Source: Leifsonia shinshuensis
GTDB taxonomy: Bacteria > Actinomycetota > Actinomycetes > Actinomycetales > Microbacteriaceae
DNA length: 64,000 nucleotides
Direction: 5' to 3'
Assembly: GCF_022606355.1 (NCBI RefSeq)
Contig: NZ_JAHHZQ010000004.1
Location: 1-64,000 of the forward strand
Shown here: piece by piece, positions 53,431-63,614 of the stretch
How positions within the stretch are numbered: the stretch's first letter is position 1
How the letters are laid out: each line of letters starts with the position of its first letter
Notes under the pieces: model-generated
Told to the model about the DNA's origin: nothing
The model's database searches: none
The model's input: only the letters and a program-made list of their open reading frames with translations
Position numbers and translations under genes: made by a program

Positions 53431-54210
53431 ATGCAGATCGACGGATGTTCGGCCCTCGTTACCGGCGGCGCCAGCGGACTCGGCAACGCCACCGCGCGGG
53501 CGCTGACGGAGGCCGGCGCGCGCGTCGTGATCGTCGACCTCCCCAGCTCGGAGGGCGAGAAGGCCGCTGTCGCCCTGGGCCCGCACGCACGGTTCGTGGC
53601 GGCCGACGTCACCGACGTCGAGCAGGTGCAGGAGGCCGTGCAGACCGCGAGCGCTCTCGCGCCGCTGCGGATCGTGGTCAACTGCGCGGGCATCGCGACG
53701 GCTCAGAAGGTGCTGGGCCGTGACGGCGTCCTCCCGCTGGAGAGCTTCGAACGGGTGATCAGAGTCAACCTGATCGGCACCTTCAACGTGGTGCGCCTGG
53801 CCGCCGCCGCGATGGTCGAGACCGAGCCGGTGGGGGAGGACGTGCCGGGAGGCCGGGAGCGCGGCGTCATCGTGAACACCGCCTCCGTCGCCGCCTTCGA
53901 CGGCCAGATCGGCCAGCCCGCCTACTCCGCCTCCAAGGGCGGCGTCGCGGCGATGACGCTTCCGCTCGCCCGCGAGTTCGCGCGCAGCCTGATCCGGGTG
54001 GTCACCATCGCACCGGGGATCTTCGAGACGCCGATGATGGCGGGGCTGCCGCAGGCGGCGCAGGACTCGCTCGCGGAACAGGTGCCGCACCCCTCGCGGC
54101 TCGGCCGGCCGTCCGAGTACGCGCAGCTGGTGCGCTCCATCGTCGAGAACCCGATGCTCAACGGCGAGACCATCCGCCTCGACGGGGCCATCCGCATGCA
54201 GCCCAAGTAG
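53431..54210 (+). CDS. SDR family oxidoreductase (3-hydroxyacyl-CoA dehydrogenase type 2-like)
   Basis: Protein of 259 residues. Cofactor loop [20 protein letters not shown], catalytic Ser in VNTASVAAF and YSASKGG are in place, with the Asp in IVDLP favouring NAD. The insertion [16 protein letters not shown] before the Ser strand and [13 protein letters not shown] are typical of type 2 hydroxyacyl-CoA dehydrogenases (HSD17B10-like). It would supply the 3-oxoacyl-CoA that the thiolase cleaves. The ATG at 53431 has GAAAGGA upstream. Confidence 0.88.
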   Translation: MQIDGCSALVTGGASGLGNATARALTEAGARVVIVDLPSSEGEKAAVALGPHARFVAADVTDVEQVQEAVQTASALAPLRIVVNCAGIATAQKVLGRDGVLPLESFERVIRVNLIGTFNVVRLAAAAMVETEPVGEDVPGGRERGVIVNTASVAAFDGQIGQPAYSASKGGVAAMTLPLAREFARSLIRVVTIAPGIFETPMMAGLPQAAQDSLAEQVPHPSRLGRPSEYAQLVRSIVENPMLNGETIRLDGAIRMQPK

Positions 54211-54217
54211 CCCCGAC

Positions 54218-54270
54218 ATTCGTCACGAATGTGCACATTCGTGCCACGAATCTCGAGATTCGTGACGAAT
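54218..54270. repeat. Three consecutive ATTCGT-N(1-3)-ACGAAT dyads
   Basis: Dyads lie at 54218-54230, 54237-54251 and 54258-54270, starting 19-21 bases apart, in the 61-base gap between the convergent SDR and RamB genes. Dyads 2 and 3 can also pair with each other as one long hairpin with a bulge. Terminator and multi-site operator are both possible. Confidence 0.7.
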
Positions 54271-54271
54271 C

Positions 54272-55729
54272 TCAGACGCCGGAGTGGGCCTCCAGGAACG
54301 TGAAGACGTCGGAGTCGTCGACGCCCGGAAACGACCCCGACGGCAGCGGCGAGAGGATGTGCGCGTGCAGGCGCGCGCTGGGCCACGCCTTGCCCGACCA
54401 GTGCCCGGTCAGCTCGGCAGGGGCGCGCTTGCAGCACGACTCGTCCGGGCAGCGCGACTCCGCCCGCTCCGTCGTCTCCCGGCCGCGGAACCACTTGGCC
54501 TGGTCGAACGGCACGCCGACACTGATCGAGAAGCCGCCGTCCGCGGTGCTGCCCGTCTGCGTCGAGCACCAGTAGGTGCCTGCGGGAGTGTCGGTGTACT
54601 GGTAGAACTCCGTCGTGCGGTTGGTGCGCGCGAAGGCGTTGCGGGCGCCCCACTTGCGGCACACCACCTGCCCCTCGATCGAGCCGGTCACATCGGTCGG
54701 CAGCGGCAGGCTGTCGTTCTCGTACCCCTTGTAGAGCGTGCCGTCGTCGCCGACGCGCAGGAAGTGCAGGGGCATGTCGAGGTGCCGCGTCGCCAGGTTG
54801 GTCAGCCGCAGCGCCGCGGCCTCGTGCGTCACACCGAACGCGTCGCGGAAGTCCTCGACGGCGAGATCCTTCTCCTTCTTCGCCTGCTGCAGGAAGGCGA
54901 CGGCCGCCTCCTCGGGCATCAGGCAGCAGGCCGCGAAGTAGTTGATCTCCAGCCGCTGCCGGAGGAAGTCCGCGTAGCTGGCCGGCCGCTCGTGTCCCAG
55001 CAGCCGGTGCGCCATCGCCTGCAGCGCCATCGACCGGAGGCCGTGCCCGCCGGGGATGGACGCAGGAGGCAGGTAGATGCGCCCGTTCTCGAGATCGGTG
55101 ATCGAGCGGGTGGACCTCGGGAGGTCGTCGACGTAGATCAGCTCGAAGCCCAGCTGCTCCGCCATCACGCTCACCTCGCGGTGGGTGAGGGCGCCGCGGA
55201 CGTGCCCGGACGCGCGCACACGCTCCTCGGCGAGCCGCTCGATGTCGGGGATGTAGTTGTCCTGCCCGCGCATCCGCTCGCGCAACTCGGTGTTCGCCCT
55301 GCGCGCCTCCTCGGGCGTCGCGATCGCCTCGTTGGCCCGGCGCGCGAGCTCGCGATGGAGACCGACGAGGGCCTCCAGCGTCTCGGTCGGCGTGCCCTTG
55401 GTCGGCTTGACGGCGGGGAGGCCGAGCGACCCGTAGAGCGTGCCGCGCTGCGCACGGGAGAGCTCGATCTCCAGGGCTGCGCGCTCGTCCGGCGGCTCGG
55501 CGGAGAGCAGGTCGGCGAGCTGCACCCCCAACGCGGACGCGATGGTGCCGAGGAGGGAGATGCGCGGTTCGCGCTTGCCGTTCTCGATCAGCGAGAGCTG
55601 ACTGGCGGCCACCCCTGCGGCGGCGCCGAGCTCGTCGAGCGTCAGACCGCGCTGCGTGCGGAAGTGCCGGATGCGGTGACCGAGGGTGGCGACGTCGGTG
55701 GTCACCGGCTCAGAGGCGAGGGAGTCCAT
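54272..55729 (-). CDS. ramB: RamB-type regulator of acetate metabolism
   Basis: Protein of 485 residues. The N-terminal XRE helix-turn-helix (RIRHFRTQRGLTLDELGAAAGV) is followed by an ImmA/IrrE-like region (SMALQAMAHRLLGHERPAS, LEINYFAACCLMPEEA) and the C-terminal short-chain fatty acyl-CoA regulator domain with its Cys cluster (SRCPDESCCKRAP). In corynebacteria RamB represses acetate, glyoxylate and gluconeogenic genes. Here it diverges from pckG across a palindrome, which supports control of pckG and of itself. The ATG at 55729 is chosen; the frame runs on upstream inside pckG without meaning. Confidence 0.9.
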   Translation of the reverse strand: MDSLASEPVTTDVATLGHRIRHFRTQRGLTLDELGAAAGVAASQLSLIENGKREPRISLLGTIASALGVQLADLLSAEPPDERAALEIELSRAQRGTLYGSLGLPAVKPTKGTPTETLEALVGLHRELARRANEAIATPEEARRANTELRERMRGQDNYIPDIERLAEERVRASGHVRGALTHREVSVMAEQLGFELIYVDDLPRSTRSITDLENGRIYLPPASIPGGHGLRSMALQAMAHRLLGHERPASYADFLRQRLEINYFAACCLMPEEAAVAFLQQAKKEKDLAVEDFRDAFGVTHEAAALRLTNLATRHLDMPLHFLRVGDDGTLYKGYENDSLPLPTDVTGSIEGQVVCRKWGARNAFARTNRTTEFYQYTDTPAGTYWCSTQTGSTADGGFSISVGVPFDQAKWFRGRETTERAESRCPDESCCKRAPAELTGHWSGKAWPSARLHAHILSPLPSGSFPGVDDSDVFTFLEAHSGV

Positions 55730-55744
55730 GCCTTCACGATAGCG

Positions 55745-55762
55745 AAAGAATCCCGATTCTTT
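55745..55762. promoter_or_regulatory. Palindromic operator between ramB and pckG
   Basis: AAAGAAT-CCCG-ATTCTTT has perfect 7-base arms. It lies 15 bases upstream of the ramB start and 84 upstream of the pckG start, in the shared promoter region. It differs from the published corynebacterial RamB word, so the binding protein is inferred from position. Confidence 0.6.
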
Positions 55763-55846
55763 ACGTCCACTTTCTGACGCGGTGCCGTGAATCCTGCTCG
55801 ATGCTGGTTTCAGACCCCGATCTTTCCGAACGAGAGGACCTCCGGA

Positions 55847-57784
55847 ATGAGCATCGCCGAGCTTCCCCGGACCGACCGCACCGCCGACACCGTGCACTCC
55901 GACACCGCGCACCCCGACCAGGCTCACCAGTCCGACGGTCACAGCGCGCCCATCGCCCGCGGAACGGCCGCCCCGGAAGGCATCGCCGGGCTGACCGGGC
56001 TCGACGGCCTCCGGGCCTGGGTGGCCGGCATCGCCGACCTGACCCAGCCCGAGTCGATCGTCTGGTGCGACGGAACCCCCGGTGAGGAGGACCGCCTCAC
56101 CAAGCTGCTCGTCGCCGAGGGCAAGCTCATCCGGTTGAACCCGGAGTGGCGTCCGAACAGCTTCCTCGCCCGCACCGACCCCGGTGACGTGGCCCGGGTC
56201 GAGGACCGCACCTTCATCTGCTCGCTCGACGAGCAGGACGCCGGCCCGACGAACAACTGGCGCGAGCCGGAGGCCATGCGCGCCGAGCTGCGCGACGTCT
56301 TCGCCGGCAGCATGCGCGGCCGCACGATGTACGTCGTCCCGTTCTCGATGGGCCCGGTCGGCGGCCCGATCTCGCAGGTGGGCGTCGAGCTGACCGACTC
56401 CGCCTACGTCGCCGTGAGCATGGTGAAGATGACCCGGGTGACGAGCGCCGTGCTCGACCTCATCGACGCCGGGCAGCCGTGGGTGCCGACCGTGCACAGC
56501 GTGGGCGCTCCGCTGATCGACGACGCCGGCGTCCGTCACGACGATGTGTCCTGGCCGTGCAACGAGACCAAGTACATCGTCCAGTTCCCCGAGACGCGCG
56601 AGGTCTGGTCGTACGGCTCCGGCTACGGCGGCAACGCCATCCTCGCCAAGAAGGCCTTCGCGCTGCGGATCGCCTCGGCCATGGCCCGCGACGAGGGCTG
56701 GCTCGCCGAGCACATGCTGCTCATCAAGGTCACCTCGCCGGAGGGTCGCGCCTTCCACTTCGCGGCGGCGTTCCCGTCGGCGTGCGGCAAGACGAACCTC
56801 GCGATGCTGCGCCCGACCATCCCGGGCTGGACCGTGGAGACCATCGGCGACGACATCGCCTGGCTGCGTCAGGGGCCCGACGGCCGGCTGCGCGCCATCA
56901 ACCCCGAGGCCGGCTTCTTCGGTGTCGCGCCCGGCACCGGCGAGCTCACCAACAAGACGGCGGTCGAGACGCTCTGGGGCAACACGATCTTCACCAACGT
57001 GGCGCTGCGCGACGACGGCGACGTGTGGTGGGAGGGCCTGACCGAGGAGCCCCCCGCGCACCTCATCGACTGGGAGGGCAACGACTGGACGCCCGCGAGC
57101 GGACGTCCGGCCGCGCACCCGAACTCCCGGTTCACCGTGTCCGCCGCGCAGTGCCCGTCCATCGCGGACGACTGGGACGCGTTCGACGGCGTGCCGATCG
57201 ACGCCATCCTCTTCGGTGGCCGTCGCGCCACCAACGTGCCCCTCGTGGCGCAGGCACGCGACTGGAAGCACGGCGTCTTCATCGGCGCGACGGTCTCGTC
57301 CGAGAAGACCGCAGCGGCCGAGGGCACAGTGGGCGAGCTGCGGCGCGACCCGTTCGCGATGCTCCCGTTCTGCGGGTACAACATGGCCGACTACTGGGGT
57401 CACTGGCTGGAGGTCGGCGAGCAGCTCGGCGAGAACGCGCCGGCGGTGTTCCAGGTCAACTGGTTCCGCAAGGGCGACGACGGCCGGTTCCTGTGGCCGG
57501 GCTTCGGCGAGAACTCGCGTGTGATCGAGTGGATCGCCCGGCGGGTGGAGGGCACGGCCGACGCCGTCTCGACGCCGATCGGCTGTCTCCCGCAGGCCGA
57601 GCAGCTCGATCTCGACGGCCTCGACCTCGCCGAGGCGGACGTCGCCGAGCTGTTCGAGGTCGACCGCGACAGCTGGCTCGCCGAGTGCGACCTCACCGAG
57701 GAGTACTTCGAGCAGTTCGGCACCCGCGTCCCCGCCGCGCTCCGCGCCGAGCTCGCCTCGCTGCGCTACCAGCTCCGCGCCTGA
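55847..57784 (+). CDS. pckG: Phosphoenolpyruvate carboxykinase (GTP)
   Basis: Protein of 645 residues that converts oxaloacetate and GTP to PEP for gluconeogenesis. The nucleotide loop with reactive Cys is [43 protein letters not shown] and the guanine-pocket region [20 protein letters not shown] are as in the GTP family. It carries an extra N-terminal tail of about 45 residues rich in His and Asp. The ATG at 55847 follows GAGAGGACC. Divergent from ramB; a long hairpin follows its stop. Confidence 0.95.
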   Translation: MSIAELPRTDRTADTVHSDTAHPDQAHQSDGHSAPIARGTAAPEGIAGLTGLDGLRAWVAGIADLTQPESIVWCDGTPGEEDRLTKLLVAEGKLIRLNPEWRPNSFLARTDPGDVARVEDRTFICSLDEQDAGPTNNWREPEAMRAELRDVFAGSMRGRTMYVVPFSMGPVGGPISQVGVELTDSAYVAVSMVKMTRVTSAVLDLIDAGQPWVPTVHSVGAPLIDDAGVRHDDVSWPCNETKYIVQFPETREVWSYGSGYGGNAILAKKAFALRIASAMARDEGWLAEHMLLIKVTSPEGRAFHFAAAFPSACGKTNLAMLRPTIPGWTVETIGDDIAWLRQGPDGRLRAINPEAGFFGVAPGTGELTNKTAVETLWGNTIFTNVALRDDGDVWWEGLTEEPPAHLIDWEGNDWTPASGRPAAHPNSRFTVSAAQCPSIADDWDAFDGVPIDAILFGGRRATNVPLVAQARDWKHGVFIGATVSSEKTAAAEGTVGELRRDPFAMLPFCGYNMADYWGHWLEVGEQLGENAPAVFQVNWFRKGDDGRFLWPGFGENSRVIEWIARRVEGTADAVSTPIGCLPQAEQLDLDGLDLAEADVAELFEVDRDSWLAECDLTEEYFEQFGTRVPAALRAELASLRYQLRA

Positions 57785-57799
57785 CCGCGGACACCGGCT

Positions 57800-57861
57800 A
57801 TCGCTTCCTCACTTCCTCCCGCCCGCGCACGGCGTGTTGCGGGAGAAAGTGAGGAAGCGAT
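57800..57861. terminator. 23-bp-arm hairpin between pckG and ABC exporter gene
   Basis: Bases 57800-57822 pair with 57839-57861 with one mismatch and a 16-base loop. No U-tract. It separates convergent genes and probably ends transcription in both directions. Confidence 0.65.
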
Positions 57862-57867
57862 GGCTGC

Positions 57868-59853
57868 TCAGACGAGGAGTTGGTGCTTGGCGAGGTCGCG
57901 GTAGAGCGGGGTGCTCGCGACGAGCTCGGAGTGGGTTCCCACACCGATGACGCGGCCGTGGTCGAGCACGACGATCTGGTCGCTGTCGACGACGGTCGAG
58001 AGGCGGTGCGCGATGACGAGGAGGGTGCGGTCCTCCGCCACGGCGTCGATCGCCTCCCGCATCAGCTGCTCGTTGCGGCCGTCGAGGCTCGACGTCGACT
58101 CGTCCAGCAGCAGCACGGGCGGCGCAGCGAGCAGTGCACGGGCGATCGCGAGCCGTTGGCGCTCGCCGCCGGAGAGCATGATGCCGTCTTCGCCGACCGG
58201 GGCATCGAGCCCGAGGTCGCTGCGCTCCAGAACCTCGGTGAGATTGACCGCGTGGAGGACGTCGATGCACTCCTGATCCGTCGCTTCCGGCGTCGCCAGC
58301 CGCAGGTTGTCGCGCAGCGAGCCGGCGAGCACCGGGGCGTCCTGCTCGACGTAGCCGATGTTCGAACGGAGGGCGACGCGGTCGAGAGTGCGGACATCCA
58401 TGCCGCCGAAACGCACCTCGCCGGCCTCCGGGTCGTAGAAGCGCTCGACCAGCGCCAGGATGGTCGACTTGCCCGCGCCGGACGGCCCGACCAGCGCTGT
58501 GCGCTTGCCGCGGGGGACGGCGAAGCTGACACCGTGCAGGACGCCCCCGGGGGATGCCGCGGGCGTGTCCTCCCCGAGCCCGGCAGCGGCCTCCGCCTCG
58601 GCCACGACGTCCACGCCGCCGATGGCCTCGAATGCGATGGCCTCGGCGTCCGTCGGCGTCGGGCGGGCCTGCGCCGCCGACTCCTCCGGCGCGGCGGGCG
58701 TGGACGGGTACGCGAACTCCACGTCGACGAACTCGATCGCGGGGGCGCCGGGTGCGAGCCCCTCGTTCGCCGCGCCGACGGTCAGCGCCAGCGGGGCGAT
58801 CTCGCGGTCGTGCTGGTCCTCGGTGGGCAGGTCGAGGATCTCCTGGATGCGGCCGAGCGCTCCGAGGGCCGAGTTGACGGCGGTGATCGCGCCGAAGGCC
58901 TGGCCGAGCGGCAGGATCATCATGAACAGGAAGAGGATGAACGCCACCAGGTTGGCGACGGTGATCGCCCCGCTCGCGACCCGGAAGCCGCCGACGCCGA
59001 GCACCACCAGGAACGACACCTGCATCGCGATCCCGGCGACCGGGACGACGAGCGCCGAGATCTTCGCGACCTGGATGCCCATCCGCCACGCGCCGGTCGC
59101 GTCGTCGTCGACGGCGGCGATCTCCCGGTCGGTCGCGTTGGCGGCGCGGATCGTGCGCACCGAGCTGATCGCACGCTCCACGGCGGCCGCGAGGTCGCCG
59201 ACCTTCGTCTGCGCTTTCTGGCTGGCGACCCGGATGCGCCCCGACAGCAGCGTGACGACGACGATCGAGACCGCCACCACCAGCACGGTCAGCCCCAGCA
59301 GCACCGGGTCGATGATGAGCATCGCGATGAGCGCTCCGATGAAGGTGAGCGCGCCGCCGATGGCCTCCACGAGCCCCTGCGTGAGCACTGCGCGCAGCAG
59401 CGTGGTGTCGGAGCCGACCCGCGACACCAGGTCGCCGGTGCGGCGGGTGTCGAACTCGCTGATCGGCAGCCGCAGCAGGCGGCCGACCAGCTTGCGCCGA
59501 GACGAGAGCACGACACCCTCGCCGGTGCGCTGCAGGAGGTAGTGCTGGTAGCCCGAGATCAGCGCGGAGACGACGACCAGGGCGACCAGCCCCCAGACGA
59601 TGCCGTTCAGCGGCTCGCCCTTGCCGACCAGGGTGATCACCTGACTGACGAGCAGCGGCTGCGCGAGGCTCGCCGCCGCCCCCAGCACGCTCAGCACGAC
59701 GACGACGGAGAGCACCGCGCGGTGCTCGAGGAGGTAGGGGAGGAGCTGGCTGAACCGTGCGCGGGGACCGGCGTCCGCCTCCCGCCGGGCGAAGGGGGAA
59801 CGACGACGCGGGGGAGCGCTGGTCTCGGTGCGAGCGCTGGTCTCGGTGCTCAT
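57868..59853 (-). CDS. ABC exporter, fused permease and ATPase
   Basis: Protein of 661 residues. Six membrane helices span about 45-330. The nucleotide-binding domain has Walker A GPSGAGKST, Q-loop VEQDAPVLAG, signature LSGGERQRLAIARALL, Walker B PVLLLDESTSSLD and H-loop VIAHRLST, so it should be active. It works as a homo- or heterodimer; no half-partner is adjacent. About 55 acidic and Ala-rich residues (about 390-445) are inserted between the first strand of the ATPase (IEFVDVEFAYPS) and VLHGVSF, an unusual place. Divergent from the DrrAB-like operon. Confidence 0.9.
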   Translation of the reverse strand: MSTETSARTETSAPPRRRSPFARREADAGPRARFSQLLPYLLEHRAVLSVVVVLSVLGAAASLAQPLLVSQVITLVGKGEPLNGIVWGLVALVVVSALISGYQHYLLQRTGEGVVLSSRRKLVGRLLRLPISEFDTRRTGDLVSRVGSDTTLLRAVLTQGLVEAIGGALTFIGALIAMLIIDPVLLGLTVLVVAVSIVVVTLLSGRIRVASQKAQTKVGDLAAAVERAISSVRTIRAANATDREIAAVDDDATGAWRMGIQVAKISALVVPVAGIAMQVSFLVVLGVGGFRVASGAITVANLVAFILFLFMMILPLGQAFGAITAVNSALGALGRIQEILDLPTEDQHDREIAPLALTVGAANEGLAPGAPAIEFVDVEFAYPSTPAAPEESAAQARPTPTDAEAIAFEAIGGVDVVAEAEAAAGLGEDTPAASPGGVLHGVSFAVPRGKRTALVGPSGAGKSTILALVERFYDPEAGEVRFGGMDVRTLDRVALRSNIGYVEQDAPVLAGSLRDNLRLATPEATDQECIDVLHAVNLTEVLERSDLGLDAPVGEDGIMLSGGERQRLAIARALLAAPPVLLLDESTSSLDGRNEQLMREAIDAVAEDRTLLVIAHRLSTVVDSDQIVVLDHGRVIGVGTHSELVASTPLYRDLAKHQLLV

Positions 59854-59963
59854 GGGGGTTCCTTCGAAGAGGGTTCGGGATGCTGATTCGACCGTACTTC
59901 CTGTGGACTGCCTGTTTGCTGAAACTCCGGGGATGTCGGACGACGGGGATACAGTGCTGAACT

Positions 59964-60886
<923 letters not shown>

Positions 60887-60890
<4 letters not shown>

Positions 60891-61732
60891 GCGCGACCGC
60901 AGCGGTGGACGAGGGCGCGCACGCGGCGCTCGCCGGCGCCGGCAGGCCGCGCCGGTTCGGCGCCTGGTACGTCGCCGAGCACCGGTTCCGGGTGATGCGC
61001 GCGTACCTGCAGACGCTGCTGGTCACGGGCTTCGGCAACCCGTTCCTCTACCTGTTCGCGATGGGCGTCGGCCTCGGGAGCCTGGTCAGCGCCAATCTGG
61101 GCCCGAGCGCGGTCGACGGCGTGAGCTACCTGGCCTTCGTCGCGCCGGCGCTGCTCTGCACGGCGGCGGTCACGGTCGCCAGCGAGGAGTTCACCTACCC
61201 GGTGATGCTGGGATTCAAATGGAACCCGACCTTCATCGGCATCAGCGCCTCCCCGATCTCGGCCGGCCAGATCATCGACGGCGTGGTCATCTCGGTGGTG
61301 GCGCGCCTGCTGGGAACGACCATCGTCTACTACGCCTTCATGCTGCTGTTCGGCGCGGTGCCGAGCCCGTGGGGCTGGCTCGCGATCCTGGTCGCGACCC
61401 TGGGCGGCCTCGCGTTCGGCGCCCCGGTCATGGTCTACGTCGCCACGCTGGAGCAGGACACCGGCCAGATCGCGATGCTGATGCGGTTCGTGCTGCTGCC
61501 CATGACGCTGTTCTCCGGCACGTTCTTCCCGCTGTCGACGATGCCGCCGTACCTCCAGTGGATCGGGTGGATCTCCCCGCTGTGGCACTCCACCGAGCTC
61601 TCGCGTGTGTTCGCGTACGGGTACGCCGAGCCGTTATGGCTGACGCTCGTCCACGTCGTCTACCTGGCCGGGCTCTTCGTCGTCTTCTGGTTGTGGGCCA
61701 GGCGCATCGCCGCGAGGAGGCTGAACAAGTGA
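60887..61732 (+). CDS. ABC-2 type permease
   Basis: Protein of 281 residues with six predicted membrane helices of the ABC-2/NodJ type; landmarks are GFGNPFLYLFAMGVGLG, MTLFSGTFFPLSTMP and IGWISPLWHSTELSR. Its ATG overlaps the ATPase stop by four bases and its TGA overlaps the next GTG, so the three are made together. It would pair with the second permease in the membrane. Confidence 0.88.
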
Positions 61733-62559
61733 CCACCACGCGCGATCCCTTCGTCGCCGCTGTGTCGCGAGCGCGTCCGCTGCGCGCGCTCTACGCCGGC
61801 AACGCCCGGTCGGTGATGCAGCGCGGCTGGTCGGCCACCCGCAGCACGAACTGGCTGGTGATCGTCTCCGGCTTCTTCGAGCCGATCTTCTACCTGCTGT
61901 CGCTCGGCGTCGGCTTCGGTGGGCTGGTCGGCACGGTCACGACGGCCGGCGGTGAGCAGGTGCCGTACGCCGCGTTCATCGCCCCGGCGCTGCTGGCCAC
62001 CACCGCGATGAACGGCGCGGTCTACGACTCCACGTGGAACGTCTTCTTCAAGATGCATTTCGCCAAGCTGTACGAGGGGATGCTGTCGACCTCCCTCGGC
62101 CCGCTCGACGTCGCGCTGGGGGAGATCCTGCTCGCCCTGCTGCGTGGCGCCCTGTACGCGGCCGGGTTCATGGTCGTGATGCAGGCGCTGAACCTGAACC
62201 TGTCGTGGTGGGCGCTGCTCGCCCTCCCGGCGGTCCTGCTGATCGCGTTCGGCTTCGCCAGTTTCGGGATGGGCGTCACCAGCTACATGAAGACGTTCCA
62301 GCAGATGGACTGGATCAACTTCATCCTGCTGCCGATGTTCCTGCTGTCGGCGACGTTCTACCCGATCACGGTCTACCCGGAGTGGATCCAGAAGATCATC
62401 ATGGCGCTGCCGCTCTGGCACGGCGTCGAACTGGTCCGCGGCCTCACGACCGGCAACGTCGATCCCGGGATGCTCTGGCATGTGCTGTACTTCGCGGTCA
62501 TGATCGCGCTCGGCCTGATCCTGACCACCCGCCGCCTGCGAGCCCTCTTCCTCGACTGA
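61729..62559 (+). CDS. ABC-2 type permease, second subunit
   Basis: Protein of 276 residues similar in design to the preceding permease: FFEPIFYLLSLGVGFG, FILLPMFLLSATFYPI and IIMALPLWHGVELVRG. The GTG at 61729 gives MTTTRDPFVAAVSR and overlaps the upstream stop (GTGA). The open frame upstream of it belongs to the first permease in another frame. Substrate unknown; the arrangement of one ATPase and two different permeases fits a drug, glycan or lipid exporter. Confidence 0.88.
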   Translation: MTTTRDPFVAAVSRARPLRALYAGNARSVMQRGWSATRSTNWLVIVSGFFEPIFYLLSLGVGFGGLVGTVTTAGGEQVPYAAFIAPALLATTAMNGAVYDSTWNVFFKMHFAKLYEGMLSTSLGPLDVALGEILLALLRGALYAAGFMVVMQALNLNLSWWALLALPAVLLIAFGFASFGMGVTSYMKTFQQMDWINFILLPMFLLSATFYPITVYPEWIQKIIMALPLWHGVELVRGLTTGNVDPGMLWHVLYFAVMIALGLILTTRRLRALFLD

Positions 62560-62563
62560 GCAC

Positions 62564-62624
62564 ATCGAGGGGCACGTAAACGCCCCTAAAACGCCGTTTT
62601 TGGGGCGTTAGCGTGCCCCTCGAT
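62564..62624 (+). terminator. Long hairpin ending the DrrAB-like operon
   Basis: ATCGAGGGGCACG at 62564 pairs with CGTGCCCCTCGAT ending at 62624, and the inner ACGCCCC pairs with GGGGCGT, giving about 23 base pairs with two mismatches. The 5' side of the right arm starts after TTTTT. It lies five bases past the permease stop. Confidence 0.65.
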
Positions 62625-62677
62625 CGAACGCGGCTGCGGTGGGCCGGCCGAATCGTGCCGATCGGTAGGCTGAGGGT

Positions 62678-63106
62678 ATGGAAACCCTCTTCGCCGTGCT
62701 GCATGTCGTGTCCGCCGTGTTCATCGTCGGGCCGATGGCCATCCTCCCGATGACGGCCATGCGCGCCGTCCGAGCGGGCAACGCCGGGCAGGTGGAGGTT
62801 CTGGCCAAGTCGACGAACCTGATCTCGCTGCTGTCGCTGCTCGTGGTCTTCTTCGGCTTCGGGGTGATGGGGCTGGCCGACAAGAAGTACGGCCTGAGCG
62901 TCACCACGCCGTGGATCCTGTGGTCGATCATCCTGTATGTGATCGCGCTCGCCCTGACGCTGTTCCTCGTGGTGCCGACGATGCGCCGGGCCGCAGAGGC
63001 GCTCCGTGGCGGAGAGACCTCGAAGTACCCTGCCATCGCTGCAGGCTCCGGTGTCGCGAGCCTCCTGCTGGTCGCCGTCGTCGTACTGATGGTCTGGAAG
63101 CCGTAG
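62678..63106 (+). CDS. DUF2269 family membrane protein
   Basis: Protein of 142 residues with four predicted helices (about 1-28, 46-66, 78-105, 120-141). METLFAVLHVVSAVFIVGPM is the usual opening of DUF2269 proteins, with a conserved His in the first helix. Function unknown. It has its own start after a terminator-like hairpin, so it is likely monocistronic. Confidence 0.82.
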   Translation: METLFAVLHVVSAVFIVGPMAILPMTAMRAVRAGNAGQVEVLAKSTNLISLLSLLVVFFGFGVMGLADKKYGLSVTTPWILWSIILYVIALALTLFLVVPTMRRAAEALRGGETSKYPAIAAGSGVASLLLVAVVVLMVWKP

Positions 63107-63137
63107 CCTTCCGGACCACCAGCCGACGCGAGCTCTC

Positions 63138-63614
63138 CTAGGCGCGCAGCTCCCGCAGCGCGACAGCCGTCGCGAGTGCCGCGTGCGCGGCCTCCTCGCC
63201 CTTGTCCTCGCGCGAGCCGGGGAGGCCGGCGCGGTCGATCCCCTGAGCCTCGTCGTCGAGCGTGAGCACGCCGAAGCCGACGGGCTTGCCGGTGTCGAGC
63301 GCGACGCGGGTCAGGCCGTCGGTGGCGGCCGACGACACGTACTCGAAGTGCGGGGTGCCGCCGCGGATGATCACGCCGAGGGCGACCACCGCGTCGGCGC
63401 CTGCTTCCAGCGCCGCCTTGCTGACGACGGGGAGCTCGAAGCTGCCGGGCACGCGGACCAGCGAGTAGTCGGCTCCCGCGGCCTCCAGCGTCCTGGTCGC
63501 CCCGGCGATCAGGCCGTCGGTGATCAGCTCGTGCCAGGTGCCCGCGACGATCACGACCTTCAGCCCGCGGCCGTCCACGGCCTCCGTCGTCTTCGGGGCT
63601 CCCGCTCCGCTCAT
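63138..63614 (-). CDS. ribH: 6,7-dimethyl-8-ribityllumazine synthase
   Basis: Protein of 158 residues that makes the lumazine precursor of riboflavin. [29 protein letters not shown] and the His at the active site, and [14 protein letters not shown] are characteristic. Length is normal. The ATG at 63614 overlaps the stop of the upstream cyclohydrolase gene by four bases, so it belongs to the riboflavin operon. Confidence 0.95.
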   Translation of the reverse strand: MSGAGAPKTTEAVDGRGLKVVIVAGTWHELITDGLIAGATRTLEAAGADYSLVRVPGSFELPVVSKAALEAGADAVVALGVIIRGGTPHFEYVSSAATDGLTRVALDTGKPVGFGVLTLDDEAQGIDRAGLPGSREDKGEEAAHAALATAVALRELRA

